The notes below the pieces were generated by a model, which worked only from the letters and a program-made list of their open reading frames with translations, searched no databases and was not told the origin of the DNA. From positions 1-33,069 of the forward strand of contig NZ_CAKMSB010000016.1 in NCBI RefSeq assembly GCF_928381405.1: a stretch of DNA of 33,069 nt, in the 5' to 3' direction. This stretch comes from Rothia nasisuis (GTDB lineage: Bacteria > Actinomycetota > Actinomycetes > Actinomycetales > Micrococcaceae). Below, one piece after another: positions 1 to 8,786 of the stretch (within the stretch, counting starts at the first letter, position 1; every line of letters begins with the position of its first letter). The translations under genes were made by a program, and so were the position numbers.

Positions 1-29
1 GTGGGCTCGGAGATCTGTATAAGAGACAG
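1..29 (+). other. Nextera sequencing adapter remnant (artefact)
   Basis: These bases match the end of the Illumina Nextera read-2 transposase adapter, including the Tn5 mosaic end finishing in tgtataagagacag, with one mismatch at position 15 (c where the adapter has g). They are not genomic. Genuine sequence begins at about base 30, where the lhr reading frame is already open. The adapter sequence is known from memory; the match is read directly from the window. Confidence 0.95.
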
Positions 30-31
30 GA

Positions 32-3000
32 ATTGAAGAGGTTGAGGCACCCGCGCTCCAGCAGGCAGCCCAGCCAGCCAGCCTGAGCGGCTACCAGGCG
101 TCCATCTGGCCGCACGTTGAAGAACGCATCGTTGACCTTGTAGAGGCCAACCGCTCAACCATCGTTTTTGCTAACTCTCGCGGGCTGGCCGAGAAGCTGA
201 CGGCCCGCCTAAACGAGATATACCTGGGCCGTCTTGAGGCCCGAGGGGAACTGGGCGAGGTGACCGCGAGCGCCTCAACCGGTGCCCGCTCCTATGCCGC
301 CACCGGTGGGGAGCCCCGGGCCCTGGCCGAGGTGCTGGCTGAGGCCCTGGCCCAGGACGCCCCCGCCCGGCTTGAAGCCGATGACGCGCGGCTACCTGGG
401 GTGGGAGCCTTATCAGGCGGCTCTGGGTCCTCCCGGTCATCCCGGCCCGGTGCGGATCGGCCTCCCGCCCAGATGATGGGAGGCTCGGCCACGGCAACCG
501 GTGCCCCGCCGGTGCTGGCGCGGGCCCACCACGGCTCAGTCTCTAAGGACCAGCGCACCCTGATTGAGGAAGCCCTCAAGTCGGGCCAGCTGCGCTGCGT
601 GGTGGCAACCAGCTCCCTGGAACTGGGTATCGATATGGGCCACGTTGACCTGGTTATTCAGGTGGAGGCCCCGCACTCGGTGGCCTCTGGCCTGCAACGG
701 GTGGGCCGGGCTGGTCACCGGGTGGGAGAGCTGTCACGCGGCTACCTCTACCCCAAGCACCGGGGGGATCTGCTGAATGCGACGGTGACCGTGCAGCGTA
801 TGCTGGCCGGGCAAATTGAACCCCTGGCTATTCCCGCTAATCCTTTGGATATTCTGGCCCAGCAGACCGTGGCGGCCTGTGCCCTGGGGCCTATCAGTGT
901 GGAAGCCTGGTTTGAAGCCCTGCGCGCCACCGCCCCCTTCGCTACCCTGCCCCGGGCGGCCTTTGAAGCAACTCTGGACCTGCTGGCCGGTAAATACCCC
1001 TCAGACGAGTTCGCCGAGCTGCGCCCCCGCATCGTCTGGGATCGTGACGCTGGCACCATCGAGGGGCGCCCGGGTGCCCAGCGTCTGGCGGTCACCTCCG
1101 GCGGCACCATCCCCGATCGTGGCCTCTTCCCGGTCTTTATCGCCGGAGCTGAGGATTCCAAGGCCCCCAAGCGGGTGGGTGAGCTGGATGAGGAGATGGT
1201 CTACGAGTCTCGCGCCGGGGACGTCATTGCCCTGGGGGCTTCCTCCTGGCGGATTGAGGATATTACCCACGACCGGGTAACCGTGACCCCGGCCCCTGGC
1301 GTCCCCGGCCGCCTGCCCTTCTGGCACGGCGACTCGCCCGGCCGCCCCGTCGATTTAGGGCGAGCCCTGGGTACCTTCGCCCGGGAGCTTGCTCTCGAAG
1401 CCAGCAAGGACGCCGGTGCCGCCCACACGCGCCTGCGTGCGCTCGGCCTCGACGAGTGGGCCGCCGACAACCTGCTGGCCTACGTGGGTGAGCAGGCGGC
1501 AGCCACCGGGCAGGTACCCAACGAGAAACACCTACTGGTCGAACGATTCAGGGACGAGCTGGGTGACTGGCGGCTGATTCTACACTCGCCCCTAGGGATG
1601 CCCGTGCACTCCCCCTGGGCCCTCGCCGTTGGGGCCCGAGCAGAAGAACGCTACGGGGTGAACGCCTCGGCCATGGCCGCCGATGACGGTATTGTGCTAC
1701 GCATCCCCGCCACGGAGGCCGAGCCGCCCGGGGCTGACCTCTTCCTCTTTGACCCGGCCGAGCTTGAAGATCTGGTCACAGAGAAGGTGGGTAACTCTGC
1801 CCTCTTTGCCTCCCGCTTCCGCGAGAATGCCGCCCGTGCCCTGCTGCTACCCCGCAAGGACCCGGGCCGCCGCACACCCCTGTGGCAGCAGCGCCAGCGC
1901 TCAGCCCAGCTGCTGGATGTGGCCCGCAAGTACCCCACCTTCCCCCTGCTAATCGAGACCGCCCGCGAGTGCCTGCAGGACGTCTACGACCTACCCGCAC
2001 TCACAGCCCTGCACAAGGATTTAGAAGCCAAAAAGGTGCGCATCAGCGAGGTGGAAACCGAAACCCCCTCCCCCTTTGCCCGCACCCTGCTCTTTGGCTA
2101 TGTAGCCCAGTTCCTCTACGACGGAGACTCCCCCTTAGCTGAGCGCCGGGCAGCTGCCCTATCTCTCGACCCGGGTCTGCTGGCCGAGCTACTGGGTAAG
2201 GACGAGCTACGAGAACTGCTCGATGTTGAGGTCATCCGCACCACCGAAGCTCGCCTGCAACGCACCGCAGAGGGCTACCGCCTACGCGGGGTCGAAGGGG
2301 CTGCCGACCTGCTGCGCCTGCTCGGCCCCCTCACCGCCGCCGAAGCCGCCGCCCGCCTGAAGGTGGTGCTGGAGCAAGAAGGCAGGGCGAAGGCCGGTCA
2401 GGCCACTGGTCAGGACGCCGGCGCCACCGCTCCTGAGGCCGAGGAAGGCAAGCCGGGCGAGCGCGTCCTCACCGAAACCGAAGCCACCGACCACCTTGAA
2501 GCCCTGGTCAAGACCGGGCGGGCCCTGCGCTTCCGCCTGCACGGGCGAGAACTCTACGCCGCCATTGAGGACGCCGCCCGCCTGCGCGATGCCCTGGGTG
2601 TACCCCTGCCGATTGGGGTGCCCCTGGCCTTCTTAGAGCCGATCGAAGCTCCCCTGGTTGACCTGGTTGCCCGCTACGCCCGCACCCACGCCCCCTTCAC
2701 CGCAGCCCAGGCCGCTGAGACACTCGGACTGGGTGTCTCGGTAGTTGATACCACCCTGCGCGCCCTGGCAGCCGACCGGCGCGTCATCTCTGGTGAGTTC
2801 CTGCCCGAAGAACTCCGGGCTGAACTGGCGCTCGCCCGCACCGGCTCCGCTGATCCCGGCTACCTGGCCGGAACCGAGTGGGTGGACGCAGGTGTGCTAC
2901 GCACCCTGCGCTCGCGATCTCTGGCCGCCCTGCGGGCCGACGTCGAACCGGTCGCCCCCGAAACCTATGCCCGCTTCCTGCCGCCCTGGCAGCACGTGGG

Positions 3001-4540
3001 TGCCTGGGATGTCACCGAAACCTCTGCCGCGCCCGGCACCTTCGGTGCCCCTGCCCAGCCCGTCAGCGTCCGCCGCGACGAATCCCCCATGCTCAGCGGC
3101 TATGACGGCCTGCTGACCGTCGTGGACCAGCTGGCCGGGGTGAGGGTTCCCGCCTCAGCCCTCGAACCGCTGATTCTCAAGGCCCGTATCATCGACTACA
3201 CCCCCGCCCTGCTCGATGCGGCTATGAGCGCCGGTGATGTGCTCTGGACGGGTGCAGGCCAGCTAGCGGGCGACGATGGCTGGGTTGCCCTGCACCTAGG
3301 CGAGAGCGCAGCCCTCACTCTGCCCGATGAGGTGGAACGCACCGAGGCACTGGCCGCCCTGGGAACGCTGGAGAACACCATTTACGAGCTACTGACCGGC
3401 GGGCTTTTCTTCACCCAGATTCAGACCCAGCTAGCTACTATCGCCACTTCGCTAGGGAATGTGCCCCCCAGCGCCCAGGAAATTTCTGCGGCCCTCTGGA
3501 ACCTGATCTGGGCTGGGCTGGTCACCGGCGATACCTTCGCACCGGTACGAGCCCTCATCTCATCCGGGGCCTCAACCCACAGGGTCGCAGCCCCAGCTCC
3601 GCGTGCCCGCTCGGTCGGTCTACGGCGCGGTGCCTCCCGTCTGTCTGCCTCACGGCTAGGGGTGGGCGTGGGCCGCAACCCGGCTGCGAGCGCCCAGGTT
3701 GCCCCAATCGATGCCGGGCGGTGGGCCCGCCTAGAGGCCGAGCCGCTTGACCCTACCGTGGCCGCCGCAGCCCGAGCTGAACTGCTGATGGATCGCTACG
3801 GTGTGCTCACCCGCGGTGCTGTGGCCGCTGAGGACTCCCCCGGCGGCTTCTCCGGTATCTACCGGGTACTCTCAGCTGCTGAAGAGAAGGGCCTAGCCCG
3901 CCGCGGCTACTTCATTGAGGGGTTGGGGGCTGCACAGTTCTCGGTCTCTGCGACCGTTGACAGGCTCCGCCGGTCAGACAGCGTCACCGGCGAGCACGAG
4001 GACGGCCCAGCCCCCCACCCCTCGGGCGCGCCCGCACCCGCTGCCTCGGTACGCCGCACCCGCCGCTCTGTGCTACTCCTGGCCGCCACAGACCCGGCCA
4101 ATCCCTTTGGTGCAGCCCTGCCCTGGCCTGCCCCCGTGCCCTGGGACTCGGCTCGCACCGAGCTCAAGCACAGGCCGGGCCGTAAAGCGGGAGCCATCGT
4201 GATACTCGTTGATGGGGCGCTCACCCTCTACCTGGAACGGGGCGGGAAGACTCTGCTGCCCTTCACAGATGACCCAGCCCTGATTGAGGCCGCCGCTCCC
4301 CTGCTCGGCCAGCTAGTGCGCACCGGTGTGGCAGACAAAATCGTCATTGAAACCGCGGGCGGGGTGGAGCTACTCAGCAACCCCGAGCCGCTCACGGCGT
4401 CCGCGCGGTCACGTGACTTCCCGGAAGAGTCCCGTGCCCTACCCGCCGAGCACCCCGTGCTCACTCTGCGCCGCGCCCTGCTCGCTGCGGGCTTCTACAC
4501 CACCACGCGCGGGCTACGTATGCGCAGGGACTACACGTAA
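32..4540 (+). CDS. lhr: Lhr-family ATP-dependent helicase, 5' end missing
   Basis: Large superfamily 2 DNA helicase of the Lhr type, a 3'-to-5' ATP-dependent translocase linked to DNA repair in mycobacteria. About 1502 residues are visible and the frame is open from base 32, so the GTG at 260 is not the start. The first RecA domain (Walker A and DEAH box) lies off the left edge. Visible residues about 45-53 read STIVFANSR, the start of RecA domain 2; then VVATSSLELGID (motif V, about 190-201) and QRVGRAGH (motif VI, about 221-228). The winged-helix/beta-barrel core and the long Lhr C-terminal region follow. An Ala/Gly/Ser/Pro-rich insert before HHGSVSKDQR is probably a linker. A perfect 9-bp-stem hairpin lies 26 bp past the stop. 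nei2 lies downstream on the same strand. Family assignment is firm; the repair role is from family knowledge. Confidence 0.95.
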   Translation: MEEVEAPALQQAAQPASLSGYQASIWPHVEERIVDLVEANRSTIVFANSRGLAEKLTARLNEIYLGRLEARGELGEVTASASTGARSYAATGGEPRALAEVLAEALAQDAPARLEADDARLPGVGALSGGSGSSRSSRPGADRPPAQMMGGSATATGAPPVLARAHHGSVSKDQRTLIEEALKSGQLRCVVATSSLELGIDMGHVDLVIQVEAPHSVASGLQRVGRAGHRVGELSRGYLYPKHRGDLLNATVTVQRMLAGQIEPLAIPANPLDILAQQTVAACALGPISVEAWFEALRATAPFATLPRAAFEATLDLLAGKYPSDEFAELRPRIVWDRDAGTIEGRPGAQRLAVTSGGTIPDRGLFPVFIAGAEDSKAPKRVGELDEEMVYESRAGDVIALGASSWRIEDITHDRVTVTPAPGVPGRLPFWHGDSPGRPVDLGRALGTFARELALEASKDAGAAHTRLRALGLDEWAADNLLAYVGEQAAATGQVPNEKHLLVERFRDELGDWRLILHSPLGMPVHSPWALAVGARAEERYGVNASAMAADDGIVLRIPATEAEPPGADLFLFDPAELEDLVTEKVGNSALFASRFRENAARALLLPRKDPGRRTPLWQQRQRSAQLLDVARKYPTFPLLIETARECLQDVYDLPALTALHKDLEAKKVRISEVETETPSPFARTLLFGYVAQFLYDGDSPLAERRAAALSLDPGLLAELLGKDELRELLDVEVIRTTEARLQRTAEGYRLRGVEGAADLLRLLGPLTAAEAAARLKVVLEQEGRAKAGQATGQDAGATAPEAEEGKPGERVLTETEATDHLEALVKTGRALRFRLHGRELYAAIEDAARLRDALGVPLPIGVPLAFLEPIEAPLVDLVARYARTHAPFTAAQAAETLGLGVSVVDTTLRALAADRRVISGEFLPEELRAELALARTGSADPGYLAGTEWVDAGVLRTLRSRSLAALRADVEPVAPETYARFLPPWQHVGAWDVTETSAAPGTFGAPAQPVSVRRDESPMLSGYDGLLTVVDQLAGVRVPASALEPLILKARIIDYTPALLDAAMSAGDVLWTGAGQLAGDDGWVALHLGESAALTLPDEVERTEALAALGTLENTIYELLTGGLFFTQIQTQLATIATSLGNVPPSAQEISAALWNLIWAGLVTGDTFAPVRALISSGASTHRVAAPAPRARSVGLRRGASRLSASRLGVGVGRNPAASAQVAPIDAGRWARLEAEPLDPTVAAAARAELLMDRYGVLTRGAVAAEDSPGGFSGIYRVLSAAEEKGLARRGYFIEGLGAAQFSVSATVDRLRRSDSVTGEHEDGPAPHPSGAPAPAASVRRTRRSVLLLAATDPANPFGAALPWPAPVPWDSARTELKHRPGRKAGAIVILVDGALTLYLERGGKTLLPFTDDPALIEAAAPLLGQLVRTGVADKIVIETAGGVELLSNPEPLTASARSRDFPEESRALPAEHPVLTLRRALLAAGFYTTTRGLRMRRDYT

Positions 4541-4566
4541 GGCCGGGATGTGGGGCATATAAGTAT

Positions 4567-4596
4567 GCCTTCCCTGCCTGGGATGCTAGGGAAGGC
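4567..4596. terminator. Hairpin between lhr and the small membrane-protein gene
   Basis: Perfect 9-bp inverted repeat (gccttccct at 4567-4575, agggaaggc at 4588-4596) between convergent genes. There is no long U-tract on either side, so it may terminate weakly or bidirectionally, or simply stabilise the 3' ends. Confidence 0.5.
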
Positions 4597-4622
4597 TGGT
4601 GGGGAAGTCATATTTCAGGTCT

Positions 4623-4766
4623 CTACAGCGTAAAGTAGGAGTCGTTGCCCTCGTAACCGGCACGAAATTCGCGGACGCTCCGGGCAAGGTGAACGCCGAA
4701 GGCGGCCAGCGACATCATCAATACCATCAAGAGAACCACGGTAAACATCGTGAAAACAATCTGCAT
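4623..4766 (-). CDS. Small single-pass membrane protein (47 aa)
   Basis: A 47-residue ORF starting MQIVFTMFTVVLLMVLMM. The longer 85-codon frame starts upstream, but the ATG at 4766 has a purine-rich ribosome binding site (gagaagaggtc) about 6 nt before it, so I chose that start. Residues about 3-24 form one hydrophobic segment; the rest (ARSVREFRAGYEGNDSYFTL) is polar, ending in an aromatic tail. It is convergent with lhr and divergent from nei2. I do not recognise the family. The arrangement (good RBS, clean transmembrane helix, polar tail) looks real rather than random, but function is unknown. Confidence 0.5.
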   Translation of the reverse strand: MQIVFTMFTVVLLMVLMMSLAAFGVHLARSVREFRAGYEGNDSYFTL

Positions 4767-5031
4767 TGTTTGACCTCTTCTCGGGGTAAGCGGCCTGGGA
4801 GCCGCTGTGTGAGCTCTGACTGCTCTCGCATAGCACGGTAGCAAATCACAGCCCAGGGTGTGGGGATAACCGAACGTCACAGTAAAGTTTCAATCGGCAT
4901 ACCCTTTATACACCAGGTGATGCACGACATGCGAATTTAGGCGAGATGCCGGTCTGGTTCCTTGCAGGCAGAAAGTGTCATACTTGCGTCATACATGAAT
5001 GAGGCACCATTGTTGAAGGAGCACCCGCATC

Positions 5032-5913
5032 ATGCCTGAAGGTGACACCGTCTGGCGGCAGGCTCGCGCGCTACACCGGGCACTCGCCGGTCGAACAGCC
5101 CACGCAACAGACCTGCGCTACCCGCACGTTGCTGGCGTCGATTTGGCGGGCCACCCTATTCATGGGGCGCTGGCTCGCGGTAAACACCTCCTGCTCCGTA
5201 TCGGCGATATGACCGTGCACTCCCACCTGAAGATGGAGGGGATCTGGCATGTTTATGGGCAGGACGAAGCGGGGCAGCGCGAGCGGTGGAGGCGGCCAGC
5301 TGCCTCCGCGAGGGCGGTTATTCAGGCTAACGCCCGGACCTCCTCGGGGCAGCTCATTCCCGGTAGCGTTCCGCTAGAGGCTGTCGGCTTTGACTTGGGT
5401 CTGTTAGAGGTTTTTCCGACCGAGCAGGAGGGCGACAGGCTGGGCTATCTGGGCCCCGATCTGCTCGGCCCGCACTGGTCGGTGCAGCGGGCGGTAGCCA
5501 ACCTGACGGCTCAGCCTGACCGCATGGTGGGGCCTGCCCTGCTTGATCAGCGGAACCTAGCCGGTATTGGCACCATCTACCGGGCTGAGACTCTCTTTCT
5601 CGCGGGCCTTGATCCGCGCACCCCCGTGGGGGCCGTTCCTGATCTGGCTGGCGTGGTGTCTATCGCCCGCCTGCTCTTGGATGCCAATCGGGGGCGTCCG
5701 CACCGGGTCACCCGCACCAGCGCTGAACCTCTCTGGTGCTACGGGCGCGGCGGGCGCACCTGCTACCGCTGTGGAAACACCATCGTGCGGGAGAACCTCT
5801 CAGACTCTGGAACCGGCCCCAACCGGTATGCAGACGGTCACCTCATTGCCCGTGAAGAAGACACCGACCGCCTCAGCTACCGCTGCCCGGGCTGCCAGGA
5901 GCTGCTGGGTTAA
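5032..5913 (+). CDS. nei2: Nei2-type endonuclease VIII (Fpg/Nei DNA glycosylase/AP lyase)
   Basis: Base-excision repair enzyme that removes oxidised bases and cleaves the resulting abasic site. The 293-residue protein begins MPEGDTVWR: Pro2 (Schiff-base nucleophile) and Glu3 are the Fpg/Nei catalytic pair, and Lys51 in ARGKHLLL fits the conserved beta-hairpin lysine. The helix-two-turn-helix is around LLDQRNLAGIGTIYRAE (about 169-185). A C-terminal zinc finger uses Cys244, Cys247, Cys285 and Cys288. GAAGGAG lies about 11 nt before the ATG, supporting the start. It follows lhr on the same strand; the same order occurs in mycobacteria (lhr, nei2), which supports a repair locus. The exact substrate range (thymine glycol, oxidised pyrimidines) is inferred from the family. 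Confidence 0.93.
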   Translation: MPEGDTVWRQARALHRALAGRTAHATDLRYPHVAGVDLAGHPIHGALARGKHLLLRIGDMTVHSHLKMEGIWHVYGQDEAGQRERWRRPAASARAVIQANARTSSGQLIPGSVPLEAVGFDLGLLEVFPTEQEGDRLGYLGPDLLGPHWSVQRAVANLTAQPDRMVGPALLDQRNLAGIGTIYRAETLFLAGLDPRTPVGAVPDLAGVVSIARLLLDANRGRPHRVTRTSAEPLWCYGRGGRTCYRCGNTIVRENLSDSGTGPNRYADGHLIAREEDTDRLSYRCPGCQELLG

Positions 5914-6062
5914 GCTCCGCTAGGTCAGGCGCTTACTAACGGCAGGCTCATGAGCTCATACCCCACACTGTGAATCAGAGAAGGGTAACCGCAGGTATCT
6001 TCAATAGCCTCCGCGCGGAACCGGAACAGCCCCGGTAGCCAGCACCTGCCATAATAGAGCCC

Positions 6063-7178
6063 ATGCGCCGAATCAACCGCCACCTTGCTCCTAAGCCCCT
6101 GCCCCAGCGCAAGGGGATTGACGCCGTCTCCTTTGTGCTACCCGATGCAGGCAACCCCGAGGACGACACCCTGGGGGCAAGCACAGTGCTGGACTACCTG
6201 GTAGCCCGCTTCTACCCGCACCAGCGCTCCCTCTTCACCTCCCGCTTTGACCGCGATGAGGTCAAGGACGCTAGTGGGCAGGCGGTTGCCCCCGATGCCC
6301 CTTTGACCGGTCAAAAGATCTGGTACTACCGGGAACTCGGAGTTGAAAAGCCCGTGCCCTTCGACATGCCGGTGCTCTACGAGGACGAGTGGGTACTGGC
6401 CATCGATAAGCCCCACTTTCTACCCACCACCCCGAACGGGTCCTTTGTTGCCCACACGGCCCTGACCCAGTTACGGGTGCGGGAGAACAACCCCGATCTC
6501 ATTCCGATTCACCGCCTGGATCGGGCCACCGCCGGGGTGGTACTTTTTGCCAAGACCCCAGAGGCCCGCGCCCCTTTTCAGACCATGTTCCAGCGGCGCG
6601 AACCCACCAAGACCTACGAGGCAGTGGCGGCCCCCGTCGCCGGGCTGGAGGTGGGGCAGAGCCTGACGGTGCGCTCGCGCATTGATAACCAGCACGGGGC
6701 CCTACAGGTAGCCCATACCGGGGTTGAGCTCCTGCCCGGTGACACCGGCCCCCTGCCGGTTGAGACGAAGGCGGAGCGGCGCGAGCGCCGCCGCTCGGGG
6801 GCCTCCTTTGAGGGGCTGAACGCCCAGTCGCGTATTACCTGCCTGAAGGTCTTTAAGCTGGCGGGCGGCGTCCTGCCCGCGGTGTCTGAGGCCAACCCGG
6901 CCCTGCCCCTACCGGCAGCCGGTGCTACTCTGGCCCACTATCTTTTGGAGCCGCACACGGGCAAGACCCACCAGTTGCGGGTGCATCTGACGGCAGCCGG
7001 GGCGCCGATTGTGGGGGACGTGGTCTACCCGGCCGTCCTGCCCATTGCTGAGGACGAACCCGCCCTACCCCTACAGCTGCTGGCTAGGTCGCTGACCTTC
7101 CCCCACCCCTTCACAGGGGAGCTTGTGACGGTACGAAGCGGGCGGAGGCTTCGGCTCATCGAGGGAGCTGCCCACTAA
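6063..7178 (+). CDS. RluA-family RNA pseudouridine synthase
   Basis: Converts uridine to pseudouridine in rRNA or tRNA. The 371-residue protein carries the family signature IHRLDRATAGVV, with catalytic Asp153. C-terminal HTGKTHQLRVHL is another conserved RluA-family segment. The N-terminal region (about 1-90) resembles the extension found in large-subunit enzymes but shows no clear S4 domain. Which RNA position is modified cannot be decided from sequence. CATAAT at 6050-6055 sits exactly 7 nt before the ATG, predicting transcription starting at the start codon (leaderless). The gene is convergent with the MFS gene, with an imperfect hairpin between them. Confidence 0.9.
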   Translation: MRRINRHLAPKPLPQRKGIDAVSFVLPDAGNPEDDTLGASTVLDYLVARFYPHQRSLFTSRFDRDEVKDASGQAVAPDAPLTGQKIWYYRELGVEKPVPFDMPVLYEDEWVLAIDKPHFLPTTPNGSFVAHTALTQLRVRENNPDLIPIHRLDRATAGVVLFAKTPEARAPFQTMFQRREPTKTYEAVAAPVAGLEVGQSLTVRSRIDNQHGALQVAHTGVELLPGDTGPLPVETKAERRERRRSGASFEGLNAQSRITCLKVFKLAGGVLPAVSEANPALPLPAAGATLAHYLLEPHTGKTHQLRVHLTAAGAPIVGDVVYPAVLPIAEDEPALPLQLLARSLTFPHPFTGELVTVRSGRRLRLIEGAAH

Positions 7179-7181
7179 TGC

Positions 7182-7248
7182 CGAATGTGCCACGCATTCC
7201 CGAATGTCGTGGATAAACTCCCCCGCTCGGGAATAAGAGGCACATTCG
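7182..7248. repeat. Long imperfect palindrome between convergent genes
   Basis: Arms 7182-7203 and 7227-7248 pair at 19 of 22 positions around a 23-nt loop. Each arm begins cgaatgtgcc on its own strand. The palindrome at 10899-10967 begins almost identically, suggesting a family of intergenic hairpins. Lying between two 3' ends, it could act as a bidirectional terminator, though it lacks U-tracts. Confidence 0.7.
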
Positions 7249-7265
7249 ATACAGGCGGGCTGAAG

Positions 7266-8585
7266 CTAATCAGCTACAGGAACAGAACTGCTCTCTTCTA
7301 CCGACTCGGCGCTCCTTCCTGGGAGTAGTTGCAGGCCCCGAATCACCAGGTAGATAGCCACCAGCAGCCAGAGGCCAGCGAGCACCCAGGCCACCTGGTA
7401 TATCGTCACAAAGGCCAGTACCGCCGAGGTCGCCACCAGGCCAATCGGCCCGGCCACCTGGCTAATAGCCATAAAGATTGAGAACGACCGGCCGCGAATC
7501 TGCTCGGGTACACCCTCGGTCACCAGCAGGGTCTGCAGGGGGTTCATAATACCCCCGCCCAAGCCGGAAATCCCCATGCCCACGATGGCCAGCCAGGAAG
7601 TTTCGAGCAAGGCCATGCCAAAGAAGGCCAGGGTATAGAAGACCATGCCCACCACCCAGGCCCGGCGTGGAAAGGGCACAATCTTCCCGGCTACGATGCT
7701 GGTGACCATCATGCCCACCGCAAAGGCAGACATCGATGCCCCGTACAGCCCCGGCTGGTTAATTCCCTGAAAATGCGCGGGTAGAAGCACCATTAGATAG
7801 GGCATTACCAGGGCCATCGATAGCAAAGAATCCAGAGCCAGCAGACGAATCACCGGGTAGCCCAGGGCCTTCTTCCAGCCCGCCAGCCCCTTGAAAGGGT
7901 CTTCGGTAGGGGCTTCAGGGGAGGACGCTGGCACCTGCCCGTCCTCACCCAGCTGGGCAGCGGCGTCCTGCCCCTCAGCACGGACGTCCGCGCCCGCCTT
8001 CTGCAGGCGCAAGCAGGCGGTCAGGGCGGCGGCCACCAGGGAGCAACCGGCCGTAATCCAGAGAACCTGCTCGATGGGCAGGGCCGTCATCAGCACACCG
8101 GCTACAGCCGGGCCCACCAGGAAGCTGACCCCGCTCAAAGCCTGGTTCCAGCCAGAAATCTGGGCGACCTTGTGACCCGAGGTCGCAGCAACATCACCGA
8201 CTAGGGCAGCGCGGGCGCTCATACCGGGAATATCACCCACCGCACCCAAAATACCGATGATGATAAACCAGCTCAGCGTCAGCCCAAAAAACATATCTAC
8301 CGCAATCACGGCCACCACCGACAGGCCCGAAATGATGTCAGAAATAATCGACACGGGCTTACGGCCCAAGGTGTCCACCAGGTTGCCGCCAAAATAAGCA
8401 AAAACCAACGACGGCACAGCAATCGCCGCCGCCACAATACCGGCAGCCGCCGGGTTGCCCGTACGCTCTAGCACCAGCCAGGGCCAGACGATACCGGCAA
8501 TAGAATTGCCCAGCATCGACAGGGCAGCAGAGGAAAGGTAAACCCAAACGGCAGAAGCGCGCCCGGCAGGCGTAGGTGTGTGCAT
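7266..8585 (-). CDS. MFS transporter
   Basis: Major facilitator superfamily permease, 439 residues, about 12 membrane helices, with a charged Ala/Asp/Glu-rich cytoplasmic loop in the middle (around AGADVRAEGQDAAAQLGEDG) as expected between the two six-helix halves. LVDTLGRKPVSIISD matches the MFS loop 2-3 signature (D-x-x-GRK). The frame extends to 8840, but the residues before MHTPTPAGRA are not membrane-protein-like and TAGAGT (8593-8598) lies 7 nt before the ATG at 8585, so I take 8585 as a leaderless start. It is divergent from the GH76 gene. The substrate is unknown; the neighbour suggests, weakly, a sugar or glycoside. Confidence 0.87.
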   Translation of the reverse strand: MHTPTPAGRASAVWVYLSSAALSMLGNSIAGIVWPWLVLERTGNPAAAGIVAAAIAVPSLVFAYFGGNLVDTLGRKPVSIISDIISGLSVVAVIAVDMFFGLTLSWFIIIGILGAVGDIPGMSARAALVGDVAATSGHKVAQISGWNQALSGVSFLVGPAVAGVLMTALPIEQVLWITAGCSLVAAALTACLRLQKAGADVRAEGQDAAAQLGEDGQVPASSPEAPTEDPFKGLAGWKKALGYPVIRLLALDSLLSMALVMPYLMVLLPAHFQGINQPGLYGASMSAFAVGMMVTSIVAGKIVPFPRRAWVVGMVFYTLAFFGMALLETSWLAIVGMGISGLGGGIMNPLQTLLVTEGVPEQIRGRSFSIFMAISQVAGPIGLVATSAVLAFVTIYQVAWVLAGLWLLVAIYLVIRGLQLLPGRSAESVEESSSVPVAD

Positions 8586-8786
8586 GCTCCATACTCTAGC
8601 GGCTTGCGCACCTGCCGAACAGGTGCGGGCTCTATGATTTCCGGCAAACCGTACTGTACCCTCACGCCCCGGGAACACCCTCAGCAACGGCACGCCTGTA
8701 AAAATACGGTGCGCCCTCCAACTGGGGTGCGGGCGCCCGTCTGGGTAAACTAGCACTGTACGCATAACTGCCCGCGAAAGGCCCCT

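Noticed and set aside
260-4540. GTG at 260 as the start of the helicase gene
   Set aside because: The frame is open upstream to base 32 and encodes conserved helicase residues (STIVFANSR), so the gene enters from the left edge.
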